DNA from: Spirochaetia bacterium
GTDB lineage: Bacteria; Spirochaetota; Spirochaetia; Sphaerochaetales; Sphaerochaetaceae
Length of the DNA stretch: 23,293 nt
Direction: 5' to 3'
Assembly (NCBI GenBank): GCA_900769955.1
Contig: CAAGIP010000160.1
Span: forward strand, 1 to 23,293
The translations under genes were made by a program, and so were the position numbers. The first letter of the stretch is position 1. Every line of letters begins with the position of its first letter. Below the pieces are notes generated by a model, which was not told where the DNA came from, did not search any database, and saw only the letters and a program-made list of their open reading frames with translations. Of this stretch, positions 16,085 through 23,228 are shown in pieces.

Positions 16085-17371
16085 TCAGCCTCCGATTGCG
16101 AATTCGACTGCTTCCTGAGCCTTCTTCATCTCTGCCTTGATGTCGGCACCCTTCTGGACGACGTTTGTGATCGCGTCGGTGAGGGCTGAGCGGATGTCAT
16201 TGTAGTATGAACCGAAATCACACTCGGGAACACCGTTTGCATAGGATACGATGTCTGAGTAAACCTTCTGGCCGCCGAAGAATTCGACGTTGTCCTGATA
16301 CCTTGCACTCTTTGCAGCGGGCATGTATGTCGTGATGACGCCGTTGTTGACAAGAAGAGTGTCATAAAGGTCGGTATTTGAACCGAGGGTTGTCTTCAGG
16401 AAGTCGAAAGCGAGTTCCTTATTGCGGCATGCAGAGGATACTGCCCATGAAGCACCGCCGCTGTTGGAGAAGTTGGTTGCACCTGCCACACCGTCAAGCT
16501 TGGGAAGGGGAACCACTGCCCACTTGCCGCTCTGGTCTGCCGCAGCGGTGATGGATGAGATGATCCAGTTACCCTGGATGAGACCTGCAGCCTTACCTGT
16601 GTTGAAGGATGCAATGTACTGATCCCAGTCTGTGTAGTCGGTCATGAGACCCTCTTTGATGAGTCTTGAATAAATTCCGATTGCTTCCTCGAGGACCTTG
16701 TTGTTCTCAATGTTGACCTTGCCGTTGACGTAGGGGGATGCGCCTGCGCTCTGGAGGATCATGAGGACGATCTCGCTGCCGCCTGAGGTTGTGAGCATGT
16801 CGATGCCGGTGGTCTTCTTGACCTTTGCTGCGTTTTCAAAGAATGTGGACCATGTGACTCCGTTGAAGTCATCAACCGTGAGTCCTGCCTTTGCGATGAT
16901 GTCTGTCCTGATCGGCATGATTACCGCACCATTGTCGAAAGGAACGCCGTAGTGCTTTCCGCCTGCAGTGGACATTGCAAGCTTACCTGCAGCGAAGTCG
17001 GAGAAGCTGATGCCGCTGCCGTCGAGAGTCGTGAAGATTCCGGGGTAGTTTGCGATGAACTTCTGGTATGAGTTGTCCTGCATCAGGAAGATATCGGGAA
17101 GTGTGGAATAGTCACCTGCCTGATCAGCGGTGACGAACTTGACCTCGATATCCTTTGAAGGGTTCTCAACGATGTTGAGCTTAAAGTCAGGATTCTTCTG
17201 CTGATAAATCTTCTCAGCTTCGAGAAGTGCGGGAATGTTGAAGTTGGGATCCCATGCCCATACTGTGAGAGTGTTGGTTTTTTCCGCTGCCGGAGCTTCC
17301 TTTGCACCGTTTGCGAAAACAGTCGTGAGAGCCATCAGCACCACGAGTGCGAGAGTTAAGATTCTTTTCAT
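16085..17371 (-). CDS. Periplasmic sugar-binding protein of an ABC importer (family 1)
   Basis: This is a 428-aa periplasmic binding protein. The signal peptide has its likely cleavage after VFA (residue 20), leaving NGAKEAPAAEK. This start is very characteristic of spirochaete sugar-binding proteins. The mature part opens with LTVWAWDPNFN, continues with YQQKNPDFKLNIVE, and has the usual AGLIQGNWIISSI and GGASWAVSSACRNKELAFDFLK segments of MalE/UgpB-like proteins. It is the first gene of the operon and has a strong GGAGG RBS. The downstream GH136-like and GH112 enzymes suggest the ligand is a beta-1,3-galactosyl-N-acetylhexosamine-containing oligosaccharide, but the sequence does not show this directly. 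Unlike the two lipoproteins at 3130-7635, it has no lipobox and no extra C-terminal domain. Confidence 0.95.
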   Translation of the reverse strand: MKRILTLALVVLMALTTVFANGAKEAPAAEKTNTLTVWAWDPNFNIPALLEAEKIYQQKNPDFKLNIVENPSKDIEVKFVTADQAGDYSTLPDIFLMQDNSYQKFIANYPGIFTTLDGSGISFSDFAAGKLAMSTAGGKHYGVPFDNGAVIMPIRTDIIAKAGLTVDDFNGVTWSTFFENAAKVKKTTGIDMLTTSGGSEIVLMILQSAGASPYVNGKVNIENNKVLEEAIGIYSRLIKEGLMTDYTDWDQYIASFNTGKAAGLIQGNWIISSITAAADQSGKWAVVPLPKLDGVAGATNFSNSGGASWAVSSACRNKELAFDFLKTTLGSNTDLYDTLLVNNGVITTYMPAAKSARYQDNVEFFGGQKVYSDIVSYANGVPECDFGSYYNDIRSALTDAITNVVQKGADIKAEMKKAQEAVEFAIGG

Positions 17372-17402
17372 TTTTTACCTCCACCGGTCACCCGGTAATT
17401 TC

Positions 17403-17431
17403 ACTATATGACTGTTTTTCAGAGCAAGATA
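17403..17431 (-). promoter_or_regulatory. Promoter of the glycan operon
   Basis: TATAGT on the minus strand (plus-strand ACTATA, 17403-17408) is a good -10 about 31 bp before the ATG at 17371. The matching -35 position near 17426-17431 has no consensus hexamer, as expected for an activator-dependent promoter. The proximal AraC-type half-site (17439-17449) then falls around -43 to -53, next to RNA polymerase. Confidence 0.55.
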
Positions 17432-17438
17432 TGGATAA

Positions 17439-17470
17439 ATTGCTCAATTATTTATAAATATTGCTCAATT
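17439..17470. promoter_or_regulatory. Tandem AraC-type operator half-sites
   Basis: The 11-bp sequence ATTGCTCAATT occurs twice as an exact direct repeat, at 17439-17449 and 17460-17470. The start-to-start spacing of 21 bp equals two helical turns, the classical AraC-family arrangement. A shorter inverted partial copy, GAGCAAG, lies at 17422-17428. The site sits between the divergent regulator and the glycan operon, and the second copy overlaps the predicted -35 of the regulator gene. Confidence 0.75.
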
Positions 17471-17489
17471 TCAGGGGGTGTGATATCAT
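17461..17489 (+). promoter_or_regulatory. Leaderless promoter of the AraC-type regulator gene
   Basis: TTGCTC (17461-17466), a 17-bp spacer and an extended -10, TGaTATCAT (hexamer 17484-17489), end 7 nt before the ATG at 17497. Transcription would begin at or next to the ATG. This explains why no Shine-Dalgarno sits at a usable distance. The -35 overlaps the second operator half-site, suggesting autorepression. Confidence 0.55.
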
Positions 17490-17496
17490 TTTCCGC

Positions 17497-18339
17497 ATGA
17501 GCAACATCCACTTTGACATCGCGGGCGAACACCATATTTCCGTCCCTGATCTCCTGTACATAAGCCACAGCAGGTATGAGGGAGACTGGAACAGTATCAT
17601 GCATTCCCACGTTTTTTCCGAGCTGCTTTACATTGATAAAGGGGAGGGTGAAATCGTGATAAGGAATACGGGAATCCCTGTCAGGGAGCGTGATTTCGTC
17701 CTCCTTCCTCCCAACTTTTCCCATACTGAGGTTTCCTCTGAAAAAGACCATATGGAGTACTATGCCCTCGGGGTTTCCAACCTTTCGCTTGCAATGTATG
17801 AAACGGAGGATGAATACAGACCCCTTATTAAACTCGGAAGTGAGAATGACCGTGTGAGAAGCCTCATCAGGAGCATGGTCAGTGAACTCAGACGAAAGGG
17901 AAACGGCTTTGAAATAATGGTCAGGGCTTACTTTCTGGAGCTCATGGCAATCCTGCTGAGGGCAGGTAAGGATGCACTTGCCGTGAGGGAACGTGATGAA
18001 CAGGCCAAAGGTAAGATGAACCGCATAAGGGACTATATAGACTCACATTACATGGAGGACCTGACACTGGACGGAATTGCTTCCATGTTCCATTTCTCAA
18101 AGTATCATCTGGTACGTGAGTTCTCCAAAGCCTTTTCGATGACGCCGTACAGGTACCTTGAGGAAATAAGGGTAAGAATAGCCAAGAACCTGCTTTCCTC
18201 AACCGAACACCGCATCACCGACATTGCGATGACGATAGGGTATTCCTCCTCATCGTATTTCGCCCAGCGCTTCAGGACACTGACGGGAATAACCCCTCTT
18301 GACTACAGACAGATGTCACGGGAGAGGGATCTTCTATGA
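17497..18339 (+). CDS. AraC-family transcriptional regulator of the glycan operon
   Basis: This 280-aa protein has an N-terminal cupin sensor domain (about residues 10-90, with MHSHVFSELLYIDKGEGEI and FVLLPPNFSHTE) and a C-terminal double helix-turn-helix (from about 173). HTH1 is LTLDGIASMFHFSKYHLVREF; HTH2 is ITDIAMTIGYSSSSYFAQRF, followed by the family-typical TGITPLDYR. It is divergent from the glycan operon with 125 bp between starts, and tandem half-sites lie there, so it very likely activates that operon upon binding a sugar in the cupin. I chose the ATG at 17497. The frame stays open back to a TTG at 17461, but that lies inside the predicted promoter and operator and has no RBS. The gene appears to be leaderless. 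Confidence 0.9.
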   Translation: MSNIHFDIAGEHHISVPDLLYISHSRYEGDWNSIMHSHVFSELLYIDKGEGEIVIRNTGIPVRERDFVLLPPNFSHTEVSSEKDHMEYYALGVSNLSLAMYETEDEYRPLIKLGSENDRVRSLIRSMVSELRRKGNGFEIMVRAYFLELMAILLRAGKDALAVRERDEQAKGKMNRIRDYIDSHYMEDLTLDGIASMFHFSKYHLVREFSKAFSMTPYRYLEEIRVRIAKNLLSSTEHRITDIAMTIGYSSSSYFAQRFRTLTGITPLDYRQMSRERDLL

Positions 18340-18494
18340 GGATATGGAAATAGTTACTGATATGTATATATAATAACATTCTGTAATATTTATAACAATT
18401 TGTTAAAAACGTATTGAATAAAAATCTTCTTTTTATTACTCTTGCCCATGCAATAAAAAAGTAATTGAAAAAATTCATTTGAAGGTGGGTTTTT
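18340..18494 (+). promoter_or_regulatory. AT-rich upstream region of asd
   Basis: These 155 bp are very AT-rich and must contain the asd promoter, but several TTG- and TA-rich hexamers compete and none pairs cleanly at 17 bp. GAAGG at 18481-18485 is a weak RBS before the ATG at 18495. No terminator for the regulator gene and no riboswitch-like structure is evident. Confidence 0.4.
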
Positions 18495-19514
18495 ATGGAA
18501 AATAAGATCAAAGTCGCCGTTATGGGTGCTACCGGTGCCGTTGGCCAGGTTTTCATGTGGATGCTCTCAGATCATCCCTGGTTCGAACTTGCATACTGTA
18601 CTGCTTCCGCAGCAAGGGTAGGACAGAAGTATGCATCCACGGTTCACTGGGTAATGCCCTTCGAAATGCCCGAGCAGATCAAGGATATCGATGTCAGGGA
18701 ATTCAATTTTGATGCAATGAAGGAAGCAGGCGTAAAGATCGTTTTCTCAGCCCTTCCCGCAGCAGTCGCAATGGAAGCTGAGCCCCAGCTCAGGGCAAGA
18801 GGCTTCTATGTATTCAGCAACGCTGCCGCAATGCGCTATGATTCAGATGTGCCCATCCTTATTCCCGATACCAATGTCGAGCAGCTCGACCTCATCAGGA
18901 CACAGGGCTATCCCCAGACAGGTTTCTGCGTGACCAACGCCAACTGCGTAACCACAGGCCTTGCAATGGCTCTCGCACCGCTGAGAAAGTTCGGAATAAA
19001 GACGATCACGATCAACAGCTACCAGAGTGTTTCCGGTGCGGGCTATCCCGGTCTTTCATCCTTCGACATCACCGATAACTGTATCCCCTTCATCAAGGGT
19101 GAGGAAGAGAAGATCGAGAAGGAAGTTAAGAAGATCCTTTCCATCAATCCTGAAGTATATGCATACACTGTCCGTGTCCCCGTCATGTTCGGTCATCTTG
19201 AGACTGTTTGGCTCGACTTCGAGCAGGATGTCGAGTGCGATGAGATCGTTAAGGCCTGGAATGAGTTCAGGGAGTGTCAGGATCTTCCCTCAACCCCGAA
19301 ACAGCCCATCGTCTACTCCGCAGAGCCGACGTTCCCCCAGCCCAAGTACGCATTCTGGGGTAACCCGAAGGGAATGGTCGTCTACACCGGAAGACTTAAG
19401 AAGAAGAACGGAAAGATCGGCTTCTGCCTCCTTGTCAACAACATCGTCAAGGGTGCGGCAGGCGGCTCGATCCAGAATGCCGAAGCATTCGTTTCCCGCT
19501 TCCTGGGAAGATAA
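18495..19514 (+). CDS. asd: Aspartate-semialdehyde dehydrogenase
   Basis: This 339-aa enzyme reduces aspartyl-4-phosphate with NADPH to aspartate semialdehyde, the branch point to lysine/diaminopimelate, threonine and methionine. The N-terminal Rossmann motif is VAVMGATGAVGQ. The substrate-anhydride SNAAAMR segment and the active-site loop TNANCVTTG with nucleophile Cys151 follow, then YQSVSGAGYPG and RVPVMFGHLETVW. Sequence style (NANC rather than the GNC of E. coli Asd, and the SNAAAMR and SGAGYPG motifs) places it in the archaeal/fungal-type Asd group, which also occurs in spirochaetes. It is cytoplasmic and monocistronic, flanked by an AT-rich promoter region and a strong terminator. Confidence 0.95.
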   Translation: MENKIKVAVMGATGAVGQVFMWMLSDHPWFELAYCTASAARVGQKYASTVHWVMPFEMPEQIKDIDVREFNFDAMKEAGVKIVFSALPAAVAMEAEPQLRARGFYVFSNAAAMRYDSDVPILIPDTNVEQLDLIRTQGYPQTGFCVTNANCVTTGLAMALAPLRKFGIKTITINSYQSVSGAGYPGLSSFDITDNCIPFIKGEEEKIEKEVKKILSINPEVYAYTVRVPVMFGHLETVWLDFEQDVECDEIVKAWNEFRECQDLPSTPKQPIVYSAEPTFPQPKYAFWGNPKGMVVYTGRLKKKNGKIGFCLLVNNIVKGAAGGSIQNAEAFVSRFLGR

Positions 19515-19525
19515 CAGAACATGTG

Positions 19526-19552
19526 AAAAGGTGGCTCCGGCCACCTTTTTTC
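19526..19552 (+). terminator. Rho-independent terminator of asd
   Basis: A 10-bp stem, AAAAGGTGGC (19526-19535) and GCCACCTTTT (19540-19549), closes a TCCG tetraloop and runs into further T residues, starting 11 nt after the asd stop. Confidence 0.92.
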
Positions 19553-19574
19553 TCATATAACCATTTTCAGAAGG

Positions 19575-19616
19575 TTAACTCCACTGCCACAAGCTGTTAT
19601 ACTTGAAGCACGGAGG
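19575..19616 (+). promoter_or_regulatory. Promoter and RBS of the cyclic-nucleotide-binding protein gene
   Basis: TTAACT (19575-19580), a 17-bp spacer and an extended -10, TGtTATACT (hexamer 19598-19603), make a convincing sigma-70 promoter. GGAGG (19612-19616) lies 6 nt before the ATG at 19623 but directly abuts the ATG at 19617, which decides the start in favour of 19623. Confidence 0.65.
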
Positions 19617-19622
19617 ATGTCA

Positions 19623-20159
19623 ATGGAAAGGACTTTTGATAAGAACAACAGACTGATAAGGCTTGAGAAGGGCCAGATCCTCTACCGCCAGGGAGAGGAG
19701 TGCAGCACCATGTTCCTGCTCTACAGCGGAAAGATCGGTCTGTACTTCAACTACGGCACTGAGCATGAGATATGTCTCGTCACAATGAGTGAGAAGGGTG
19801 CATCCCTCGGGGAAATGGGACTGCTTGAAGGAGAGTCAAGAAACGGCACTGCCGTTGCCCTCGAGGATTCCCAGGTGCTTGAGATAACGGCTGACAATCT
19901 GGAAGCATTTCTTGCGGCACATCCCAACGGCGGCGTCAAAATGATTCAGGATCTGGCAAACAGGTTCAGAAGCGTCACCGATCAGCTTCATGAGAGCCGT
20001 GAACTTGTCCGTGAGCTGATGAAAGAGAGTCCTGAGAAGAAGAAAACCCTTTCCCAGCGCCTGAAGAAGATAGCTGACATTCTGCTTGACGTGCCTTCCG
20101 ACGTGCCTGCCGATCTTTACATGTCGTGCTACACCCGGAACCACTCAAATCTCATGTGA
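19623..20159 (+). CDS. Cyclic-nucleotide-binding (CRP-like sensor) domain protein without HTH
   Basis: This 178-aa cytoplasmic protein has an N-terminal cNMP-binding beta-barrel: LEKGQILYRQGEECSTMFLLYSGKIGLYF, then GASLGEMGLLEGESRNGTAVALEDSQVLEI, the phosphate-binding-cassette region with Gly-Glu and the Arg of ESRNGTA. A long C-helix follows (FRSVTDQLHESRELVRELM) with a short basic tail. CRP/FNR regulators carry a helix-turn-helix after this helix. Here the protein ends about 60 residues later, in VPADLYMSCYTRNHSNLM, with no HTH visible. It may be a ligand-sensing subunit acting through a partner, or a regulator with an unrecognised C-terminus. The start at 19623 is preferred over 19617 on RBS spacing. 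The gene is monocistronic. Ligand identity (cAMP, c-di-GMP or other) is unknown. Confidence 0.85.
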   Translation: MERTFDKNNRLIRLEKGQILYRQGEECSTMFLLYSGKIGLYFNYGTEHEICLVTMSEKGASLGEMGLLEGESRNGTAVALEDSQVLEITADNLEAFLAAHPNGGVKMIQDLANRFRSVTDQLHESRELVRELMKESPEKKKTLSQRLKKIADILLDVPSDVPADLYMSCYTRNHSNLM

Positions 20160-20188
20160 GTGAAAAAATAAAAAAATATCCATTAACC

Positions 20189-20264
20189 TTGTCAAAATAC
20201 CGCATTTTAAATTATTGTTGTGGTAAAGAATAATATGCCGGGAAGGCCCGCACACCGGGTCTTC
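20189..20264 (+). promoter_or_regulatory. pckG promoter and 5'-UTR hairpin
   Basis: TTGTCA (20189-20194), 18 bp, TATTGT (20213-20218) is the best promoter candidate; TAATAT at 20231-20236 is an alternative -10. A 9-bp hairpin, GAAGGCCCG (20242-20250) and CGGGTCTTC (20256-20264) with one G-U pair, lies in the leader about 14 nt before the AAGGAG RBS. It may stabilise the mRNA of this apparently highly expressed gene. Confidence 0.5.
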
Positions 20265-20289
20265 AGGATAAGTCAATAAGGAGAAATTC

Positions 20290-22119
20290 ATGACAATTAG
20301 CGAAGTTAAGAATGCTAAGCTCGTCCAGTGGGTCAATGAGATTGCAGCTCTCACAACCCCTGATCAGATCGTTCTTGCTGACGGTTCTTCCGCTCAGTAT
20401 GATCAGCTGGTGGCTGAATGTGTTGAAGCAGGACTCTGTGTCCGCCTCAACGAAGAGAAGAAGCCCCACAGCGTACTCTTCAACTCAGATCCTTCCGATG
20501 TTGCACGTGTTGAGAAGAGAACCTTCATCGCTGCAAAGACTCAGGAAGAAGCAGGCCCCACAAACAACTGGATCGATCCCGTTGAGCTCAAGGCTACCCT
20601 CACAGGTCTCTACAGCGGCTGTATGAAGGGCAGGACAATGTATGTCATCCCGTTCAGCATGGGTCCCCTCGGTTCTCCTATTTCAAAGCTCGGCGTTGAG
20701 ATCACCGACAGTGCATACGTTGTCATCAACATGATGATCATGACACGTGTCGGCGTTAAGGTTCTCGACCTGCTCGGAACAGACGGTTACTTCGTACCAT
20801 GTCTCCACTCAGTCGGCAAGCCTCTTGCAGAAGGTGAGACAGACGGCGGCAAGTGGCCCTGCGCTCCGATGGAAAAGAAATACATCGCACAGTTCCCCGA
20901 GACAAGGGAAATCTGGTCATTCGGTTCAGGTTACGGCGGAAACGCACTTCTCGGTAAGAAGTGTCTCGCACTCCGCATCGCATCCGTCCTCGCACGCGAT
21001 GAGGGCTGGCTTGCTGAGCACATGCTCATCCTCAAGGTCACCAACCCCGAAGGAAAGAGCCGCTTCGTAACTGCAGCATTCCCCTCAGCATGCGGAAAGA
21101 CCAACCTGGCAATGCTCATCCCGACAATCGAAGGCTGGAAGGTCGAGACAGTCGGTGACGATATCGCATGGATGAAGTACGGTGCTGACGGCCGCCTCTA
21201 TGCAATCAACCCTGAAGCAGGCTTCTTCGGTGTTGCACCCGGCACATCAGCCAAGTCCAACAAGAACGCTCTCATCGCAGCAAGCAGCAACACCATCTTC
21301 ACGAACGTTGCTCTTACAGCTGACAAGGATGTATGGTGGGAAGGTATCGGCTACGACGCTCCGGGTCCTCTCACGGACTGGCACGGCAACGAGTGGATCC
21401 AGGACAAGGGCAACAAGGAGCAGGCTCCTGCAGCTCATCCGAATTCACGTTTCACGGCTCCCGCTTCACAGTGCCCCTGTATCGCACCTGAATGGGAAGA
21501 TCCTCAGGGCGTTCCCGTATCAGCAATCCTCTTCGGCGGCAGAAGACCTTCAACAATTCCTCTCGTCCACATGGCACGCAACTGGAACCACGGTGTCTTC
21601 CTTGGCTCAATCGTCGGATCTGAGGTTACAGCCGCTACTCTCGACGTCAAGGCCGGTACAATCCGCCGTGACCCGTTCGCAATGCTTCCGTTCTGCGGAT
21701 ACAACATGGGTGACTACTTCAAGCACTGGATCGAGGTCGGTAAGGCCGGAGATGCTGACAAGCTTCCCAAGATCTTCTACGTCAACTGGTTCAGAAAGAC
21801 TGCTGAAGGCAAGTGGCTCTGGCCGGGCTACGGCGATAACAGCCGCGTCCTGAAGTGGATCTTCGAGTGCTGCGAAGGTACAGCAAAGACAGTTGAGACT
21901 CCGATCGGTATCATGCCGACAGTCGATGCAATCGACCGCCCTGCAGATGTCACGGAAGCAGACATGAAGGAACTCCTCACAGTCGATGTTGACGGATGGC
22001 TCAGGGAAGTTGAGGACATCAGAACCAACCACTATCCCAAGTTCGGTTCACACCTCCCCGCAGAGCTTGCTCAGATGCTCGACACTCTCGAGGCTAACCT
22101 CAAGGCTGCAAAGAACTGA
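20290..22119 (+). CDS. pckG: Phosphoenolpyruvate carboxykinase (GTP)
   Basis: This 609-aa cytoplasmic enzyme interconverts oxaloacetate plus GTP with PEP, GDP and CO2. It has the full-length GTP-type architecture: YVIPFSMGPLGSPISKLGVE, FGSGYGGNALLGKKC, the P-loop-like FPSACGKTN (residues 264-272, with Cys268 and Lys270), metal-binding GDDIAWMKYG, NPEAGFFGVAPGTS, and FGGRRPSTIPLV with the mobile-loop arginines. It has a strong AAGGAG RBS. Codons are markedly restricted (GCA/GCT, CTC, AAG and TTC dominate), a sign of high expression. In anaerobic gut bacteria this enzyme often runs in the carboxylating direction, supplying oxaloacetate for succinate or amino acids; the direction here is inference. 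It is bounded by a terminator, so it is monocistronic. Confidence 0.97.
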   Translation: MTISEVKNAKLVQWVNEIAALTTPDQIVLADGSSAQYDQLVAECVEAGLCVRLNEEKKPHSVLFNSDPSDVARVEKRTFIAAKTQEEAGPTNNWIDPVELKATLTGLYSGCMKGRTMYVIPFSMGPLGSPISKLGVEITDSAYVVINMMIMTRVGVKVLDLLGTDGYFVPCLHSVGKPLAEGETDGGKWPCAPMEKKYIAQFPETREIWSFGSGYGGNALLGKKCLALRIASVLARDEGWLAEHMLILKVTNPEGKSRFVTAAFPSACGKTNLAMLIPTIEGWKVETVGDDIAWMKYGADGRLYAINPEAGFFGVAPGTSAKSNKNALIAASSNTIFTNVALTADKDVWWEGIGYDAPGPLTDWHGNEWIQDKGNKEQAPAAHPNSRFTAPASQCPCIAPEWEDPQGVPVSAILFGGRRPSTIPLVHMARNWNHGVFLGSIVGSEVTAATLDVKAGTIRRDPFAMLPFCGYNMGDYFKHWIEVGKAGDADKLPKIFYVNWFRKTAEGKWLWPGYGDNSRVLKWIFECCEGTAKTVETPIGIMPTVDAIDRPADVTEADMKELLTVDVDGWLREVEDIRTNHYPKFGSHLPAELAQMLDTLEANLKAAKN

Positions 22120-22138
22120 TTTAAAGTCAGATAATCAC

Positions 22139-22172
22139 ACCCCGGTATCTCACGATGCCGGGGTTATGTTTT
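22139..22172 (+). terminator. Rho-independent terminator of pckG
   Basis: An 11-bp stem, ACCCCGGTATC (22139-22149) and GATGCCGGGGT (22154-22164) with one G-U pair, closes a TCAC loop and is followed by TATGTTTT, 20 nt after the stop. Confidence 0.88.
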
Positions 22173-22177
22173 ATAAT
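22172..22177 (+). promoter_or_regulatory. TATAAT -10 element of a probable leaderless transcript
   Basis: A perfect TATAAT hexamer ends 8 nt before the ATG at 22186, and no Shine-Dalgarno lies between them. No good -35 is visible because the region overlaps the pckG terminator. Confidence 0.55.
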
Positions 22178-22185
22178 CGGTAACC

Positions 22186-23220
22186 ATGAAAAAGAAAAGT
22201 AAGACAGTCATCATAATCCTGGGTGTAATCCTGATGCTTCTCATCGTCACCATATCAGGTGCATACATGATGTTCAGAAAGGAAATATCCGCGATAAAGA
22301 GCATTGAGAAAATTGACGAACGGACCTATCACATGACATACAGGGGATCCTATGGCTTTGATGAGTTCCTGAAGCAGGGCGGAGCCGTTGATGACGGAGG
22401 AGTTGCCGCATATCTTACTTCGTACCTTTCAAAAGGATTTTTCAAAAGTACTGTGGAAACAGCCGACGGAGGATGTTCAGTCATATCTGACAGCCGTAAG
22501 ACCGGACGCAACTTCGACTGGGGTGATGCCACGATTATGATCATGTCCTCATACCCTGATGACGGCTACGCATCGGTTTCCACATGTAACATGGACTTTC
22601 TGGGCTTCGGGGAAGGTTTTTCTCCCGATGATGGATTCATGTCAGGGCTTCTCAGTATCGCATCGATTTATGTTCCGCTGGACGGCATGAACGAAAAGGG
22701 ACTTACAGTTGCAGATCTTGTCATCGACACGCCTGAGAGGATAAATCAGGATAAAGGCAGGACCGATCTCACGATAACGACGCTGATAAGACTCCTGCTT
22801 GACAGGGCCGCAACTGTCGATGAAGCCCTTGATCTCATATCACGGTATGATATCCATTCGTCCGCAGGAATGATGCATCACCTTGCGATAAGCGATGCGA
22901 CTGGAAAGAGCGTGGCAGTGGAATTCTATGGAAATGATGTCTATGTGACGGAAACTCCCGTCGTCACCAATTTCTATCTTTCGAAAGAGTGTCCTCTGTA
23001 CCTGACAGGATCGGAAGAGTCCCATCTCCGCTATGATCTGCTTCAGGACTATGTCGGTTCAGACGATTACTCCTCCGCACTTGAATGTGTGAGACAGGGC
23101 AATATGGAAGATGGCTTTGACATCACTCTCTGGTCGGTCATCTTTGACAGGGAAAAACTCTCGTGCAAATATCACTTCCGCGAGAATTTTGATAAGAGCT
23201 GGTGTGTCAGTGTGTTATAA
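22186..23220 (+). CDS. Membrane-anchored Ntn-type linear amide hydrolase (choloylglycine hydrolase / acyltransferase C45-like)
   Basis: This 344-aa protein has an N-terminal membrane anchor (basic KKKSK, then VIIILGVILMLLIVTISGAYM, about residues 8-28), with the rest probably outside the membrane. The catalytic pattern GGCSVISD...GRNFDWGD fits the Ntn-hydrolase families of choloylglycine hydrolase and acyl-CoA:isopenicillin-type acyltransferase. Cys97 would be the nucleophile, and the Arg-Asn-x-Asp stretch lies about 12 residues later. PLDGMNEKGLTVADLVI matches the later 'GMNEKGL' strand typical of these families. These enzymes cleave C-N amide bonds (bile salts, penicillins, N-acyl amides); the substrate here is not predictable. 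Cys97 is internal, so activity would need cleavage of an unusual membrane-bound propeptide. Bile salt hydrolase proper is less likely since those start at the Cys. Confidence 0.82.
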   Translation: MKKKSKTVIIILGVILMLLIVTISGAYMMFRKEISAIKSIEKIDERTYHMTYRGSYGFDEFLKQGGAVDDGGVAAYLTSYLSKGFFKSTVETADGGCSVISDSRKTGRNFDWGDATIMIMSSYPDDGYASVSTCNMDFLGFGEGFSPDDGFMSGLLSIASIYVPLDGMNEKGLTVADLVIDTPERINQDKGRTDLTITTLIRLLLDRAATVDEALDLISRYDIHSSAGMMHHLAISDATGKSVAVEFYGNDVYVTETPVVTNFYLSKECPLYLTGSEESHLRYDLLQDYVGSDDYSSALECVRQGNMEDGFDITLWSVIFDREKLSCKYHFRENFDKSWCVSVL

Positions 23221-23221
23221 T
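23211..23221 (+). promoter_or_regulatory. Extended -10 of a probable leaderless transcript
   Basis: TGtTATAAT (hexamer 23216-23221) overlaps the stop codon of the Ntn-hydrolase gene and ends 7 nt before the ATG at 23229. No Shine-Dalgarno lies between them (CGGGCTC only). Confidence 0.55.
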
Positions 23222-23228
23222 CGGGCTC

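Noticed and set aside
17461..17496. TTG at 17461 as the start of the AraC-type regulator
   Set aside because: No RBS, and the stretch contains the operator half-site and an extended -10; the ATG at 17497 starts a normal cupin domain.
21182..21853. 223-codon plus-strand frame inside the PEP carboxykinase gene
   Set aside because: Ser/Thr/Arg-rich shadow of a strongly codon-biased gene; the carboxykinase frame has all family motifs.
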